Assembly (NCBI GenBank): GCA_003508835.1
Contig: PUFA01000092.1
Coordinates: 6,801,501-6,865,500, forward strand
Reading direction: 5' to 3'
DNA from: Eonycteris spelaea
Taxonomy: Eukaryota; Chordata; Mammalia; Chiroptera; Pteropodidae
DNA: 64,000 bases
Part shown: positions 14,201-29,200 of the stretch, piece by piece
How positions within the stretch are numbered: the first letter of the stretch is position 1
Layout: every line of letters starts with the position of its first letter
Notes under the pieces: generated by a model
Told to the model about the DNA's origin: nothing
What the model saw: only the letters and a program-made list of their open reading frames with translations
The model's database searches: none
Made by a program: the position numbers and the translations under genes

Positions 14201-17200
14201 AAGATGAATTTGACAATGGCAGCACACTCCAGTCACAACTTCTTAAAGTTCTTCAGAGACTCATTGTTCTAGAACACCGGGTAATGACTATCCCTGAAGA
14301 GAATGAAACAGGTTTTGATTTTGTTGTATCTGATCTGGAGCATATCAGTCCCCATCAGCCCATGACTTCTCTCCAGTATTTGCATGCTCAGCCAATCACT
14401 TGTCAAGGCATGTTCCTCTGTGCGGTGATAAGGGCTTTACATCAACACTGTGCTTGTAAGATGCATCCACAATGGATTGGTTTAATCACATCTACTCTGC
14501 CTTACATGGGAAAAGTTCTGCAGAGAGTGGTTGTTTCTGTGACACTACAACTTTGCAGAAATTTAGATAACCTAATTCAGCAGTACAAATATGAAACAGG
14601 ATTATCCGATAGTAGGTAAGGACTGATTTTTTAACTTTGTTATCATTTTAACTTTGTTATCATTAGCTTTTTTCGCATAAATGGCTGCTTAGACATCCAT
14701 AAAGTCAGTCACAATTTGAGTAAATAAATTAGTATTAGTAGGTTACAAATAGGTTACTTTCATGAAGAAGAAAATTCAGCTTGAGGAAGGGTAGTAATGA
14801 AAGAATCAAGATTAGAAAAAGGAAGGAATATTTAAACCTTTTTTCTCCTAAGAGGTGAAATTAATTATGTTCTTCTTGATTAAGCTGGAAAAAGTAATAG
14901 AAAGCTCAGCAAAGTGTTTCTCTAGTCTTATCTGATATATAAGTACAAATTGATTTCACATTATAATTAAAATTGCAAATATTTTCCCATCTGATTTTAT
15001 TTCTTGTTTTGGAGGAATTTCATCCATATTCTCAGGCCATGTTTAAAATTAGTCCATCAAGAATCACCCATGTGTTTAGTAGACTAGTTCTGGTTTATTT
15101 CCTGTATTATCTCAACTACTACATGGAAAATATAAGAAAATTGCCTATATTATTTAATGTTAGTATGCCTGCCATTACACAGTTGCTAGAGATTTACTGG
15201 CTATAGTTGTTTATATAGAATATTTTAGCCAAAAAGAACGTTAGCACATTTAATGTGACTCACTTATTTTATAGATTAGGATATAAAAGCGCCTAATTTA
15301 TTTTTTTAGTCATTTATTTATGTAATATTTATTGACCACTTACAGTGTACGTAGCATGTGCTGGACATTCACTATTGATAAGACATATAAAATATGAACT
15401 TTTTTTTCTCAGAACTTGTATTCAAATGAATGCATTTTATTTCAGGCCTTTGTGGATGGCATCAATTATTCCACCAGATATGATTCTTATGCTTTTAGAA
15501 GGGATCACAGCCATTATCCATTACTGTTTGTTGGATCCTACTACACAGTATCACCAAGTAAGACTGTACAAATATATGACTTTTTCTTTAAAGACTCTGA
15601 GATTTAATGAGGCCCCATTTGTAAAGCTCAGTAAGTGATATGTTTTTTTTCCCCCCCAAACTTTAATAGCTTTTGGTCAATGTGGACCAAAAACACTTGT
15701 TTGAAGCACGCAGTGGAATCCTCTCAATCCTTCATATGATCATGTCCTCTGTGACACTGCTTTGGAGCATACTGCAGCAGGCCGATTCTTCGGAAAAGAT
15801 GATTATAGCTGCATCTGCATCTGTTACCACTATTAATCTTGGAGCCACAAAGGTTAGATAATTCACACTTCCTCCAGAGTTCCAGAGTCTATACCGGCAC
15901 TTTCCCAAAGATTGTGTTCAGAATTTGTGAATAATTTGAGTATTTATGGCACTTTAGTAGATTGAGTAATTATCAAATAATTTTTAACTTTTATTGAGAT
16001 GTGACATATCATAAAATTTACCTGTTTACAGTAAATAGAATACAATGATGGTTTTAAGAACTTAGAGTAATGAAACTATCACAACAGTTTAATTTTTGAA
16101 CATGTCTTATTACCACTGCAGAGATTCCTCATATCTATTTACAGTCACTCCTTGTCCCCATACCTTATCCCAGTCAACCATTAATCTGTTTTCAGAGCAC
16201 TTCATATAAATGGAATCATACATTATTTTTTTTTTTTGTATCTAGCTTCTTTCATGTTACATAATGTCTTTGAGGTTTATTCATACATGTTGCAACTTCC
16301 TTTTTTTTTTTTTTAAGGACATTTTAAGTTAACATTTTATATGCAAACTCTCCTGGAAAACAATTTAGCAATATGTGCAAAGAGCTTTAAAAGTTTCATA
16401 GTTTTTGACCTAGTAATGATTTCTAAGGTAATCAAAATTATGCAAAGATATATTTATAAGATGTTTATTATAGCCTTATTTAATGGCAAAGAGATATCCT
16501 AAACAATAAATAATGAAATGGTTAAATAAATTATCTTTTCAGTGCTACAGTATGTAGCTGCTAAAATCATGGATTTGAAGAATTCTTAGTAGTTGGAAAA
16601 AACTTAAGTTTAGTGAAACAGAGATGGTACATAATTAAATATTATGTTTCCAATTATATAAAATAAATTTCTCTGCAGAAAAAGGAATAAAAATATTTCA
16701 TGTGTTAATAGTGATTATCTCGATGTTGGAATTAATGATTATTTTAAAAATTTTTTCTCTATACCCAAATTTTTACTCTATTTTCCAAATTTTTTACTTT
16801 AGAAGAGAATCATATTAATGTTTAAAAGTGTGTTATGCTATGTCACTTGTCAAATTGAGTTCCCTTGACCTAATTTCCTAGATTTGTGAGTCACAGGAAC
16901 ACATCTGGAATTGGAGGAAGGGGAACAGTTAGAACCATTAGAAAATTTTGTTTAAGTCATTATGTTTAGATTTAACTTTGCCTTTTTTTTTCCATTCAAT
17001 TTTACTTAAATGTAAAACCTCTCCTCTCAAGCCCTTTTATAAAAATCTATATTGAATGTAATTGAATTTCATATACAGTTGATCCTTGAACAACGCAAGG
17101 GTTGGGGTGCTCATGGTCTGTGCAATTGAAAATCCATGTATAACTTTTGACTTCCCCAAAACTTAAGATGTCTTTCAGTATCCCTATGGGTTTAGTTCCA

Positions 17201-20200
17201 GGACCCCCTGTGGATATCAAAATCTGAGGATACTCAAATTCCCTGTGTTAAAATAGTATAGATCAATGCATGAGTCAGTCGCCACATCTATAGACTCCCA
17301 ACCATAGATGGAAAACTGTACAGGTATTCATTGGAAAAAGTCTGCGTGTAATTGGACCCTTGCAGTTCAAACTGTCATTGTTCAAGGGTCAACTATATTG
17401 TATTTTTCTATTATTACACTGATTAGACTCTTGCATTGGCTGATTGGTTATTGTCATTTCATTGGCTTTTTTTTCCCTTTTGGAATTCTAATGACCGTGG
17501 TTGCATCTCTTAACATGATTAAAGTTTACTGTTATTTAGGTAGTAAAGCGTATAAGTACTATATATTATTTCAAGGAAAACTAAAAAAACTAAAAATTAG
17601 TTTACATAGTTTATTAATTCTTTTTAATTCACTTGTCATTTGTTTAAATTGTTTTAGAACTTGAGACAGCAGATCCTTGAATTACTAGGCCCCATTTCAA
17701 TGAATCATGGTGTTCACTTTATGGCTGCCATCGCATTTGTATGGAATGAAAGAAAACAGAACAAAACCAGCAACAGGACCAAGGTATGTATTTAACCATT
17801 TGATACTTTTTTGTTTTTTCATTTGCTAAGTATTTGGTGAGTTTAAGTCCTCACTTAACATTAACAATGGGTTCTTGGAACCGTGATGGAACAACATATA
17901 ATAAAACCAGTTTTACAATAGACGAATTGATATAAACAAGAGTTAAGTTCCTATAGAGTCTCATCAATGTTATATAAATAAAACAATGTTATTTGAGGAC
18001 CTGCTATACATGCTAGTTTTCAACTCTCCATTAATTGCTATGGGGCTGGGACGAGGTGGGTAAGTAGAAAAACTACAGTGTGTCTACAGGTTTAGATAAT
18101 GACTCGTTGCCTAAATTTCTTGAATAAGTATTATAGGTGTTATGCAAAAAAAAATAGTATTAAAACTGTAGCTGTATTTAAATATAAATGGTAATATAGT
18201 ATATAGTATTTTTTTATTCTTAAATTTTATTAATGCCTTCAGTTTGTGTGTCATTTAAACAAAATATGTGCTTTTAAAAGCATTCTTATACATAAACAGA
18301 TCAAGGGACAGTTAAGTAATTTATGCCTAAGACAAGCACATCATTTTTATTCAGTTTTGTATACGAAAGAGAAATCCACTTTAAATCTTTTTCTTTGGAT
18401 TAAAGACATTTAGAAATTATTATTCAGAAATGGCAAATGTTTTCCCAAAACAAATGTATTTTCCAATAGGAAATGCTGATGCAATTCAAAGGCATTAGTG
18501 TTGATAAAGAGAACTGGAAAAGCATTTATGGAATGCATGGTCACCAGGAAAAGTGTTTCAGTGGGCCTAAAATTCATGTTCAGTTAATTAGGTAGCATGA
18601 ATCGAAAGGTTTAGATGGAAAAACAGGTAGCATGAGCCAGGTTATGTGACACATATATAGGGACATGACTAGTCTAAACATGACTAGGCTAAACAGGTAG
18701 CTAGGTTTTACAGACTAATTTGTTCTTTCATTGGGAAAATAGTCAAATATAATGTAATTTCCATTTACTGGCACTTACTGATAAATAAATCCAATTAGAT
18801 CCAGAGCAGTAAATGTCCTTCCAGATACACACTAGAAGTACATACTAGCTAACAGATGTCAGAGTAGCCAAAGCGAAACGATCACACTCCAGTTTTCTTA
18901 CAGTGCAGTTAAATGAATGCTAAACGGTCTTGTATTGTTTCTATACATCGTACTGCCTTCTCTCATTTCAATTGTGAGTCAGTTTTTTAAATTTTACTTA
19001 TTAAGGGTACAAAGCAAGGTATGGAAAGATTTCATCTCGACTAGTTTTTCATTATGACATAATAGCTTAAACATTTTGTTTCTAAATGTAATTCATATAT
19101 TGGTTTTGACTTTGAGAGCTTGATAAAAATTCTCAATATTACTAGAAGTAAATAGTAACTCATTAGAATATGGCTGTTAAATTTACATTCGTATAAGGTA
19201 GATGATTTGTCTAGCTAAAGGTTTCTGATTTCACATTACATATATGCTGACATTTCTTATAAGTAACATTATTTTACATGTGAGGATTCAGTAGTGGATA
19301 TTACATTGGACAGTTGAAATCCTGGACTATATAAAAGTGACCAAGGACATGTGGCTTAAGATGACATATTGAATACATGCATTTCTCTGCTCTCTTCGCA
19401 AAAATATGAGTAAGAGAATAAGAGTAAGAGAATTACAAAAGTCTACAAGAACTAAAAAATTAGGAAAGATGACCAAAGAAAAATTAATGTCAACAAAATT
19501 TTGCAGGATGAAAAAGACATGTCTGAGTTGTAACTGACTTAGTAGAGAGAGCTGATACCTAAGTGTCTGCAAGAGGGGAACCAGCGCCTGCTATAAAACC
19601 ACAAGTGGTCTCTGGAAGTAGAGTATCAGGTACTTTTAAAGGCAAAGGTTAATTAGGATGGGGCTGAAATCTAGAGGAGAGTGGAGTCAGTTTACTGTGA
19701 AGAGTTTGTCAGGAGAGCCTCTGGATTCAGTGCAGGTAAGAGAAGGTTCATGTAGAAGTTAGACTTCATGCTGAGAAAAGGAGCGTTCAGGAAAAGTCTA
19801 CATACTGAAAAATGGGGATCAGCCTCACCCCAATGCAATGGCAGAAAGCTATCTATATGTCCCTCAGGGAGGAGTTTTGAGGATTCCTCTCTAGGAAAAT
19901 GACCAGGGAAAAAGACCTATAGCTACTGAAGTTTTTGAGTCCCCTAACAAAACAAAACAAAAAACTGTGCTGCTTTCTCTGTACAGGGAGGCCTGCATAT
20001 CCATTAGTCTTGCACACATATGCTTGACAGTGCATCACTTTTTAATTTTGTTCTGAAAGGCAACAATGGCATAGATGTTAAGGGCAAGACTTTAAAACCA
20101 GATCCCTGGGGTGCAAATCTTGATTTCTCCACTCACTAGCTGTATGACCTCACGGTAGAAATACTACTTCATGGTGTTGTGAAAGTTAGAAGAAGCATCT

Positions 20201-23200
20201 CCACCAATTATATATATATGGCACTTGGAGCAGTGCCTGTCATTTAAAAAGCACTTTGCAAATATTAGGTATATTATTATCCCTCATATTTAATAATGAA
20301 TAGAGATACAAGGATTACCAGTCACATGAAGAAAGCTTCTAATATATTAGTCAAAAACCAAAATAGCTAGATTAAAAATTCAAAGGAAACAATGCAGGTA
20401 AGAGAAAAAAATGTAAACAAATAATAATGTTCTTCAGGAAATTAAACTGTATTATATCCATGAAATAAGAAGAGATTTTAAGAAAGAGCATTACAAAAAT
20501 TAAAATTTTTCTTGTATATTAAATTTTATAGCAGAAGCAAAACAAAATCAGTATCAAGGTTGCAAGCAAAAGTAGTAAATATCAGAAATACCATATAAAT
20601 TTAGAGATGTGGAAAATAAGGGAAAGGAGATAAGAAAATTAGAGAAGTGATAATGGAGGTGAAGTTCAATATCTTTTTGCAGAAAAAAACAAAAAAATGA
20701 GGGGATAAAAATATCAAATTTTCCAGAAATGTTAAGAAATGAGTTTCTGCAGATCAGCATGTGATTTCAGAACATTGGAGTAAAAAAACAAAATCTGCAA
20801 ATCTTTTAAAAAGAAAATACTGGTCTTATGCATTGAAATAATAAGATTTGTCAGTAGTAACACTGGAAATCATGATGGGAAAATTAGTCTCAACCTATAA
20901 GTCTATACCCTGCCAAACTGTCACTCAGGGTAATTTGAACCATGCAGTTTGTCAAAAATGTTTGCCATGAATTCACCTTTTTTCAGCTACTGGAAGATGC
21001 ATCTCCACCAGTAGAGGAATAAACCAAGAAAGAAGAGATGGGATCCCAGAAATAGGCATTGCAACACAGAAGAAAAGGAAAGGGAATCTCTAGGCTCATG
21101 GTCACAGGAGAGATACCAAGGTGATACTATGTAGCAAGCCTAGAGAGTACTAATCCAGAATAGAACAGAAAGACTATGAACAGATGTCTAAGAGAAAAAA
21201 AAAGAGAGAAGAGGAAGAGGAGGAAAAGGTGGACAATTACCTGATATGTTTGAATGTATACTTAGAGGAGATTTATAGTTGCTGGACCATTTTGGATGAA
21301 TTTGAGATACAAATAGAGAAAACCAAGCAAACAAACCAAAGCAGTTTATTATCTCTAAAAAGGTGTATGAGACAAGAAATGCAGTAATACAATACACAGC
21401 GCAACCATAAATAGTCATGTGAACACTAGATGTTGATTTAAATAAAATTACGATATAATTGTGTTGGGAGTGTAGGGAGAAAAGTATAAGAGAGTTAAGT
21501 TGTTGCCTTCTAAAATAAGAAGTCAGTAGATAATACCTAAAATTGAAAAATCATGAAATAGGAAAAAATATCAAATAATAGAAAAGAGGTAAGAATTGAG
21601 TAGGGTTACTTTGGGGCATTTGAAGGGATAGGGCACTGCAAGTTTTTATCAGGCTTATTGATTTTTTTGAAATGATATACATGTATTACATTGATTTAAA
21701 AAATAAAGTTTACCTAAGGTAATGAAAGGACTTGAAAAGTCCTTTATACTAAGAGGTTATAAATAATGTCTTAATTCTGTGATTTCTCTTGAAAGACTTA
21801 TGCACACATTTACATATGTAAATACAATGATGTGTTATATAGGTCATTCCTGCAGCCAGTGAAGAACAGCTTTTACTAGTAGAGTTGGTTCGCTCAATCA
21901 GTGTCATGAGAGCAGAAACTGTTATACAGACTGTGAAAGAAGTTTTAAAGCAGCCCCCAGCCATTGCCAAGGACAAGGTAAGAAGAGGTTTTCTTTGCAT
22001 TTGTTTATAATTCTATTTCAGAAATGATGTTGGTAGGTAAGTTTTTTTTGTTTTTTGGTTTTGGGTTTGTTTTTTTTTTTGGTACAATCATGTCATTCTA
22101 ACTATAGTACTAATTGCAGAGATGAGTGCCTGTGACTCTCACACTGCAGTAATAAAAACAGTTATCACTATCTACAGTGACTTGGCTATTGTGATCATTC
22201 CTGTAGCCAGTGAACAGCAGTTAACTGCTCATATCTCTCAGTGTGTACATCTAAGGCAGTCAATAGCTGTGTGACCTAATTTTTAGGGGAAGTTTTTCTA
22301 TTTGTTCAAAGGAAGAATATAAAAGTGAGAGCCCAGGGTCTACTTGCCTCAGTTGTTGTCTTTTACACAGCTGATTTATTGCTTTGTGTTCAGAGTGAAT
22401 CTCTTAATTCTGTAAACTCTCCACGTCTTGCCATAACCTTAGTTCTAGTCAGTGTGACTTCTTGACCTTGTGCAAGACTGTACTTTGCAAGGGCTACAGA
22501 AAATGAATAGCATACTTTCTGCACTCACAGTGCATTGTCTCTAATTAGGCAGACAAAAAATCTACAAACAGTAAAATTATAGACTTACCAACTTTTCTGC
22601 TCTTCTAGCAATAATAAGAGATTATATTTTCTTAGGTAATATATACCACCTGCAAACATTAGACTTTAAGCCAAGCCAAACTAGACAATCACATCCATAA
22701 AAGAATTATTACACATATCTGAAAATGTTGAATTTTTTTTTTTTATCTTTTTCTTGAATTGCCAGCGGGAAGAGTTTGCTTGCATGTATAAATAGCCAGT
22801 GTCTGAATTAACTTTTTAATAATTTCCTTGCTATTCTGAAATCACCTCTAGGGCATTTGTGATAGTTTTTAAATTTGCCTGTGAAAACTCAATTCAGTGT
22901 AATATTCAGTGATCATCTGCTTATACCAGACATTGGGCTAAGTGTGCAGGATATAAAAACAAGAGCAAAAATACACACACACACACACGCGCGCGCGCGC
23001 GCCTGCTACCCCTCTGCTCTCAATCTACTAAGTTCTAAATATATTCAAGACTTGATTTTTGTTTGTATGATAAAAAGGGAAAACATTCAAGGGAATAGTT
23101 GCTACTAAAAAAAAAACAAATTGGTAAATATTAGTGATCGTCATCATTTTCTATTACAAATTTTTATGGAAAGGTGTTTTCTTTTTATTGTGTGTTACAC

Positions 23201-26200
23201 TCAGCACTATCTTTAGTTAGAGACTACATTTTAGGCTATAAGGAATTGTTTTCAAATTTGACTAACAACACTAATTTAACAGAAATGTATGATAAAATAG
23301 ATTTAAATCACATTTTATAAAAAATCTCAACCTTATTCTAATAGCACCAAGCAAGCATAAGCTAATAAAAATAAAACTAGTTTTGATGCTTATAGAGTAA
23401 ATGGATCATTTAAAAGTAATGGCTGGAGTTATCAACTTTTGATGGGGAATTTGGGGAGGAACTGAGAACCTTTCAATTCCTTCCATCCATTTTCAACTTT
23501 TTAAATAACTCTTGTGTTTTTCCTCTTAATGTAAGAGAGCTGCATGGTTTTCTATGACAAACTTGTGTTTGCTTTTATTTGTTTGTTTTTTTTTAATTAA
23601 AAATTGGCAGCGTAGTGGCAACAATGAAAAATCAAAGGCAGCATTTTTCTTCACTGTAAAATTGATTTCTTTTGTTTATAGAAACATCTTTCTTTGGAAG
23701 TCTGCATGCTTCAGTTTTTCTATGCTTATATTCAAAGGTAAGATAACCAATGTGGATCTCTCCTAACAGCATTAGCAATGTTAGGAAATATAGAAGAAAA
23801 GCACCTGAATTCTTTAAGAAATTACTATTGCCTCCCTAAAACTAAAAGAACAAATTCTAGAAACAGAGAAACATTGTATTTTAATACAAGTCATTGGGTA
23901 TCTTAATGACCCAGCCATGCAAATCATATGAACCAAAAGACCTAAGTGTATTTAAGATACGCTGGATATTAAAACACCGAATTGTTAAGAAAGTCATTTA
24001 TATATAAATGATAAGCTGAATCCTTTATTTTGATACAGGTGAACATGTGATGATGTAATATTTTTTTAATGTTAGGAATGATATGAAAATATTTTTTGTT
24101 ATGGTATTCCAGTTTCACATCTAGCTGACCCTTGAACAGTTAGTTGATTTGAGTTTTGATAAACTTCCTGAACCTGAATCTTAATCCTCCCTTAAAGGGT
24201 AATTCTATTTCAGTCACCAAATGCAGCATCAGTTTGTGATCTATGACCAACATATATAAAGTTAGGTTAGGCAGTGTATTTAAAGTGGTTGTGGCTTAGA
24301 AATAGGACTGCCTAAAATCTGAATTTAGACAAATAGAGGTACTAGGATTAAGATTAGACTGAAACAAAGATAATCTTAATTTCTCTAAAGGTGAGACATG
24401 CACAATAGATTCAGTTCTACCTTAGATGAGACAGACTCATAGGTAAAGGAAAAAGAGCTAATGTAAGAGAGAAGTGTAGAGAATAGGATAGAGAGTAGGT
24501 GACTATGATGTTAGTAATTCAATTGAGATTTATTGTAGTTGTATTTTACTTTTTGAGCCCATGTGTTAAAAGTGGTTTCTGTAGTAAAATTTCTAGACTA
24601 GTAAATGACACTGGGTATTTTAAATGTGTTTGATTTTTTTATATATATACTATTAGTGGAAAATCTAAGTTTTAAAACTTTTCTCTCATAGTCTATAAAA
24701 ACGTAGAGAATATTTTAGGCTAACTAGTAGAAGAACTTGTTATAAGCTGTGGGAAAATATGAAGAAAATTAAAGTTTACTGTGGCATTCTAAATATATAT
24801 AAACGGCATTTATCTTGCAGAATTCCAGTGCCCAATTTAGTGGATAGCTGGGCATCACTATTGATACTTCTAAAAGACTCTATACAACTAAGTCTTCCAG
24901 CCCCAGGGCAGTTTCTTATACTTGGGTAAGCAATGTCACTTAATATTATTTCAAGTAAAAGAATAATGTTCATTGTTTTAATTGCTGTATAACAGATGTT
25001 TTAGGTGACCATGTGAGATCTCTGCCTTGTCATAGAATTCTCAAGGTATAACACTAGATGTATAAATGAGGCCTGTTGAAGGGGGTGGGTGTGTAGGAAC
25101 AATGTGTTTTTATACATATACAAAGTGCAAATGTGGTAATATAAAACTGTTACAACAGTAATTATTTAGTGACGAGAGAATATGGGCTTAAAATGGAAAG
25201 GGGTGTGTAGGATAGCTGAAGGGGAACTTCATAGAGGAAATTCATTTGATGTCAAGGCCCTGAGCATAAACAGGCTTAGAAAAGTCATTTTCTCTCTGGG
25301 TCTTGGAGTTTCCTAATATTGTTAATAGTTTGTATGATTATATGATAAATTCCAGTCACCCTTAACTGCAAGCACCATGATTTCACGTACAGTGCCTGTT
25401 TTTTGCTCATCGTTATTCCTGGTTAACAATGTTTGCTCAGTGGATAGAGGTGGTAGGAGCAGAAAGCCTCCTTTCTAGGAGGTGGAAGGAGACAGGAAAG
25501 GGAAGGGTATACTGGGGCAAGGCACCTTGTCTGGTTTGATTATAGAGTAGGGTACAGGCAGGGGAATGGTAGGTGAATGGAAAGGGGGATGAGAGCTAGG
25601 TGGAAAAGGATTTTGCATTTCAGTTTAAGAAATTTGATCTTAGAAGTGATTGCAGGTTTTGAGGAGAGACATAACTAACAAGTTAGGAGTATACATCAGA
25701 GGGGAAAGAGGATGGACTAGGAATTCTGTTTCAAGTGGAAGGTGGGGAATGTGTGAAGTATTGATGATGGGATTGAAGGAACAGGACAAAGAAGCAAAAG
25801 GGGCCAGCACAGGAGATAGAAAAGGAAATATCAAAGTGAAAAATAAAACCAGGTCTATTCGGTGTTCTAGAAGGCATGAGGGCAATGAGTAACACCTTCA
25901 GAGAGATTAAGGATGAGGAATAATAAGAGACTGTATTTATTGATGATTTGTAGAGGATTGGTGATTTAGGGGAGAGGAATTTAGCAAGGTAGTAAACACA
26001 AATATTAACAACAAAGGGTTAGAATGAGAAATAAGTGTGGGTTATTCTTTAAGATGTTTGATTATTAAAAGAAAAATTGTAACAAGAGGAAATGTGATTT
26101 GAAAGTTATCATTAATGGTAAGGAAAACCTAAGGATGTTGAGTTGTTAATAGGAAAGTCTCTGAAGTTGTGCTCCGCCTGGGTACAAATCCCAGCTCCTT

Positions 26201-29200
26201 TACTTCTTAGCTATGTGCCTTTGGGCAGGTTATTTAACCTCTCCACCTGTAAAATGGGAGTGATAATAGTGTCTATTTCATAAAGTTGTTATGAAGATTA
26301 AATGAGTTAAATATTTGTTAAATTCTTAGAATAGTGGCTGACCAATAATAAGTGTTATGTAAATGGAGAGTGATAGAAAATTCTAGAGAGAAGGGGGCTC
26401 ACTGATAGCACCAGATTCCAGAGACAGCAGGGAGGGGATGGAGAACAGTGAATGAATGGCAGCAGGTGTGGGAGAAAGATGGATACATTTTCTCTAAGAG
26501 AAATACATAGACAATTTCTACCCTGTTGTCCCTTAAGGGAGCCAGCAATTCATTGGTTTGGCAGCCAATGGTCTAGAAAATTTTGAAGTGGAGAGGAAAG
26601 AAGGTGAGAGTTCTTCAGTAAGATGGCCTTAAGCTTTCTCCTAAGTGTGGGGATGTAGTCTTCTGACAGGAAGCAGAGAGGAGGTGGAGGGATGGTGGTG
26701 AGAGCTTGAGGAGAGTGGGTCAGTCTGTGCTAGCTGAGTAACACTGAGGGCCCAGCCCAGCAAAAGAGAGCCAGAAATTCTCAGGAATTTCAGGGTTCGT
26801 GATGATCTCTGGACCCTCATGCTATGTATTTTCGAAATCTAAAAGCTGAAGGAGTTTAGACATTGAAGATGTGATGAGGAGCCGTGGTCTTAATGTCTGT
26901 AATTCCTGGATCAGAGGTTAGATAACTAGTGTGTATGTTTTTTAGTGATGAGAGATCATTGTAAATACTGGAAATCAACGTGCTCATGTTGATTTCTGAT
27001 ACTTCTCATCTCTGTAACCTTAGCTACATCAATAAACCTCTCCAAGGCTATTTTCTTATCTATCAAGCATGGATAATAGTATCTGCCCTGCCTGCCTCTG
27101 AATTGTTTCAAGGCTCAAAGAGGGATATATGCACAGTTCTTTGAATTGTCATCAAATAATCCTAATGGATAATTTCATGAAAAATTAAGGCCATCTGCTA
27201 TGACTTGTAGCTTCTCCATCGCAAATTTTACTGTTTCCTCACGTACCTTTTATTCCTTTCTCATTTCTCAGATAATGAAGGATCCTCCCTCCTTCTCAAT
27301 GTGTGTGTACTCTAAGTGTTTAAACAGAAGGTTGGACATTTCAGTCATACTAGAAACTGATTCCCTTTTTAAATTTCTGGTGGTTTATTTTTTTCCCTAA
27401 AATAATTCCACTGATCCTCTAAAAACTTCTAATTACAAAATAGAAATCTATATGAAGATTGCTCTTCAATATTACCTTACATATGAGTTTGGAAATAATT
27501 ATGTATATAATTTATTTTAATAAAATCAAGTCAAAGTAAATATTGAATGAAACTAATTTAGCAAACAAATAAAATGGAAATTTTTTTGTTCATGAAATAT
27601 TTTTAACCTGTTATGTACATATGAACATACACATGGTAAGAAACCATTTCTATGTTACAATTTAAGATTAGTGGGTTTGAGGGTTTTTAAAAAACTTTTA
27701 GTTGATATATAAAACACATACAGAAAAACATACAGATAATAAGTACACAACTCCACACGTTATTACAAAGTGAACACAAATGTATAAGAAACAAAATAAA
27801 AATAAAACACCACATGTCCTTCAGGTCCTCTACCAATTACTGTTCTTTCCCTTCTCCCCAAAGATAGCCACTATTCTAACTTCTAACACTACAGATAAGT
27901 TTTGCCTTGTTTTTGAACTACAAAGATATATAACTATTTTGTGTCTGCTTCTTTTACATGTTTGCAGGATTCATCCATGTAATTTCATGTAACTGTAATT
28001 CATGTTCATTGCTGTTTAGTATTTCATTGTATGCAAATGTCAGTTTTTCTCTTCTGTTGCTGGACATTTGGGCTCTTTCCAGTTTTTGCCTTTTACAAAT
28101 AATGTTATTCTGAACATCCTTGTACATGTCTTTTCATGGCCTATATCTGTATGCTTTCCCCTGAGTCATAGGCTATCCATACACGTATTCATTAAACATA
28201 TGAAATAGATATATTGAGGCCACAAAGCCACGTGCTCACTGTGAGAAATTAAATTGCATCATTTTCTTTAGACTAATATTTTTGGTTTGTTTTTCTCTTT
28301 GGCCCTTTTAGGGTTCTGAATGAGTTTATTATGAAAAACCCTAGTTTGGAAAATAAAAAAGACCAAAGAGACCTTCAGGTAAGGCATTTTGAATTGAGGA
28401 CTGCTGCCAAAACTCTATTTTTCAGTGCCCTCAACACTAAAATTGAAAGGTCAAATAAGATTATCTGTGTGTGTATATAAACATGTATCGTGATTTTTCC
28501 TCGTTTCTTTAGGATGTGACTCATAAAATAGTGGATGCAATTGGTGCAATTGCTGGTTCTTCTTTGGAACAGACAACATGGCTGCGACGAAATCTTGAAG
28601 TTAAGCCTTCTCCCAAAATAATGGTGGATGGAACCAATCTGGAATCTGATGTTGAAGGTACGATCTCAAACATTTAGGTTTCTATCTGTAGGCATATATT
28701 CACCAAGGAATCCCTGCAGCTAGTACTATAAATACCATAAAATAATCCCTTTCTCTCATGTTTAGCAGGTAGCTTTTTTTAGTGAGAAAAGACTTAACCG
28801 TATCTTTACTTGTCTTTTATTTAGATATGTTATCACCTGCAATGGAAACCTCAAACATAACTCCTTCTGTATACAGTGTTCATGCGTTGACATTACTTTC
28901 TGAGGTAAATGTCAAGTTTTTTGATATGAACTTTCAAGTAAACAGTTTCACAATTAAGTATTAGCAAGTAATTCTTACAGTTTTTAATTTGAAAAATCTT
29001 TTTACTTCTAGAAATACTCTATAGAATGCAAAGTTTTGACTTTGTATTCAGATTAGATTGTTTAATATTAGTAATAATAACTTTAGATATTGCTTACCGC
29101 TCCATGTACTATTTTTTAAAAGTGTGCCTTTTATAAAAATATAAGTGCTTTTGTATCATAATATGGTAGGGAGGGGTGAAAGTGGTGTAATGATGCTTGT

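Noticed and set aside
24121..24160. Another terminal repeat of the Tigger-like family
   Set aside because: Only about 18 bases match (CTGACCCTTGAACAGTT) and no second end is seen nearby; kept only as a remark.
25650..25892. 80-codon plus-strand frame with an overlapping 81-codon minus-strand frame
   Set aside because: Lies in a purine-rich, L2-like stretch; no protein similarity recognised and no splice context.
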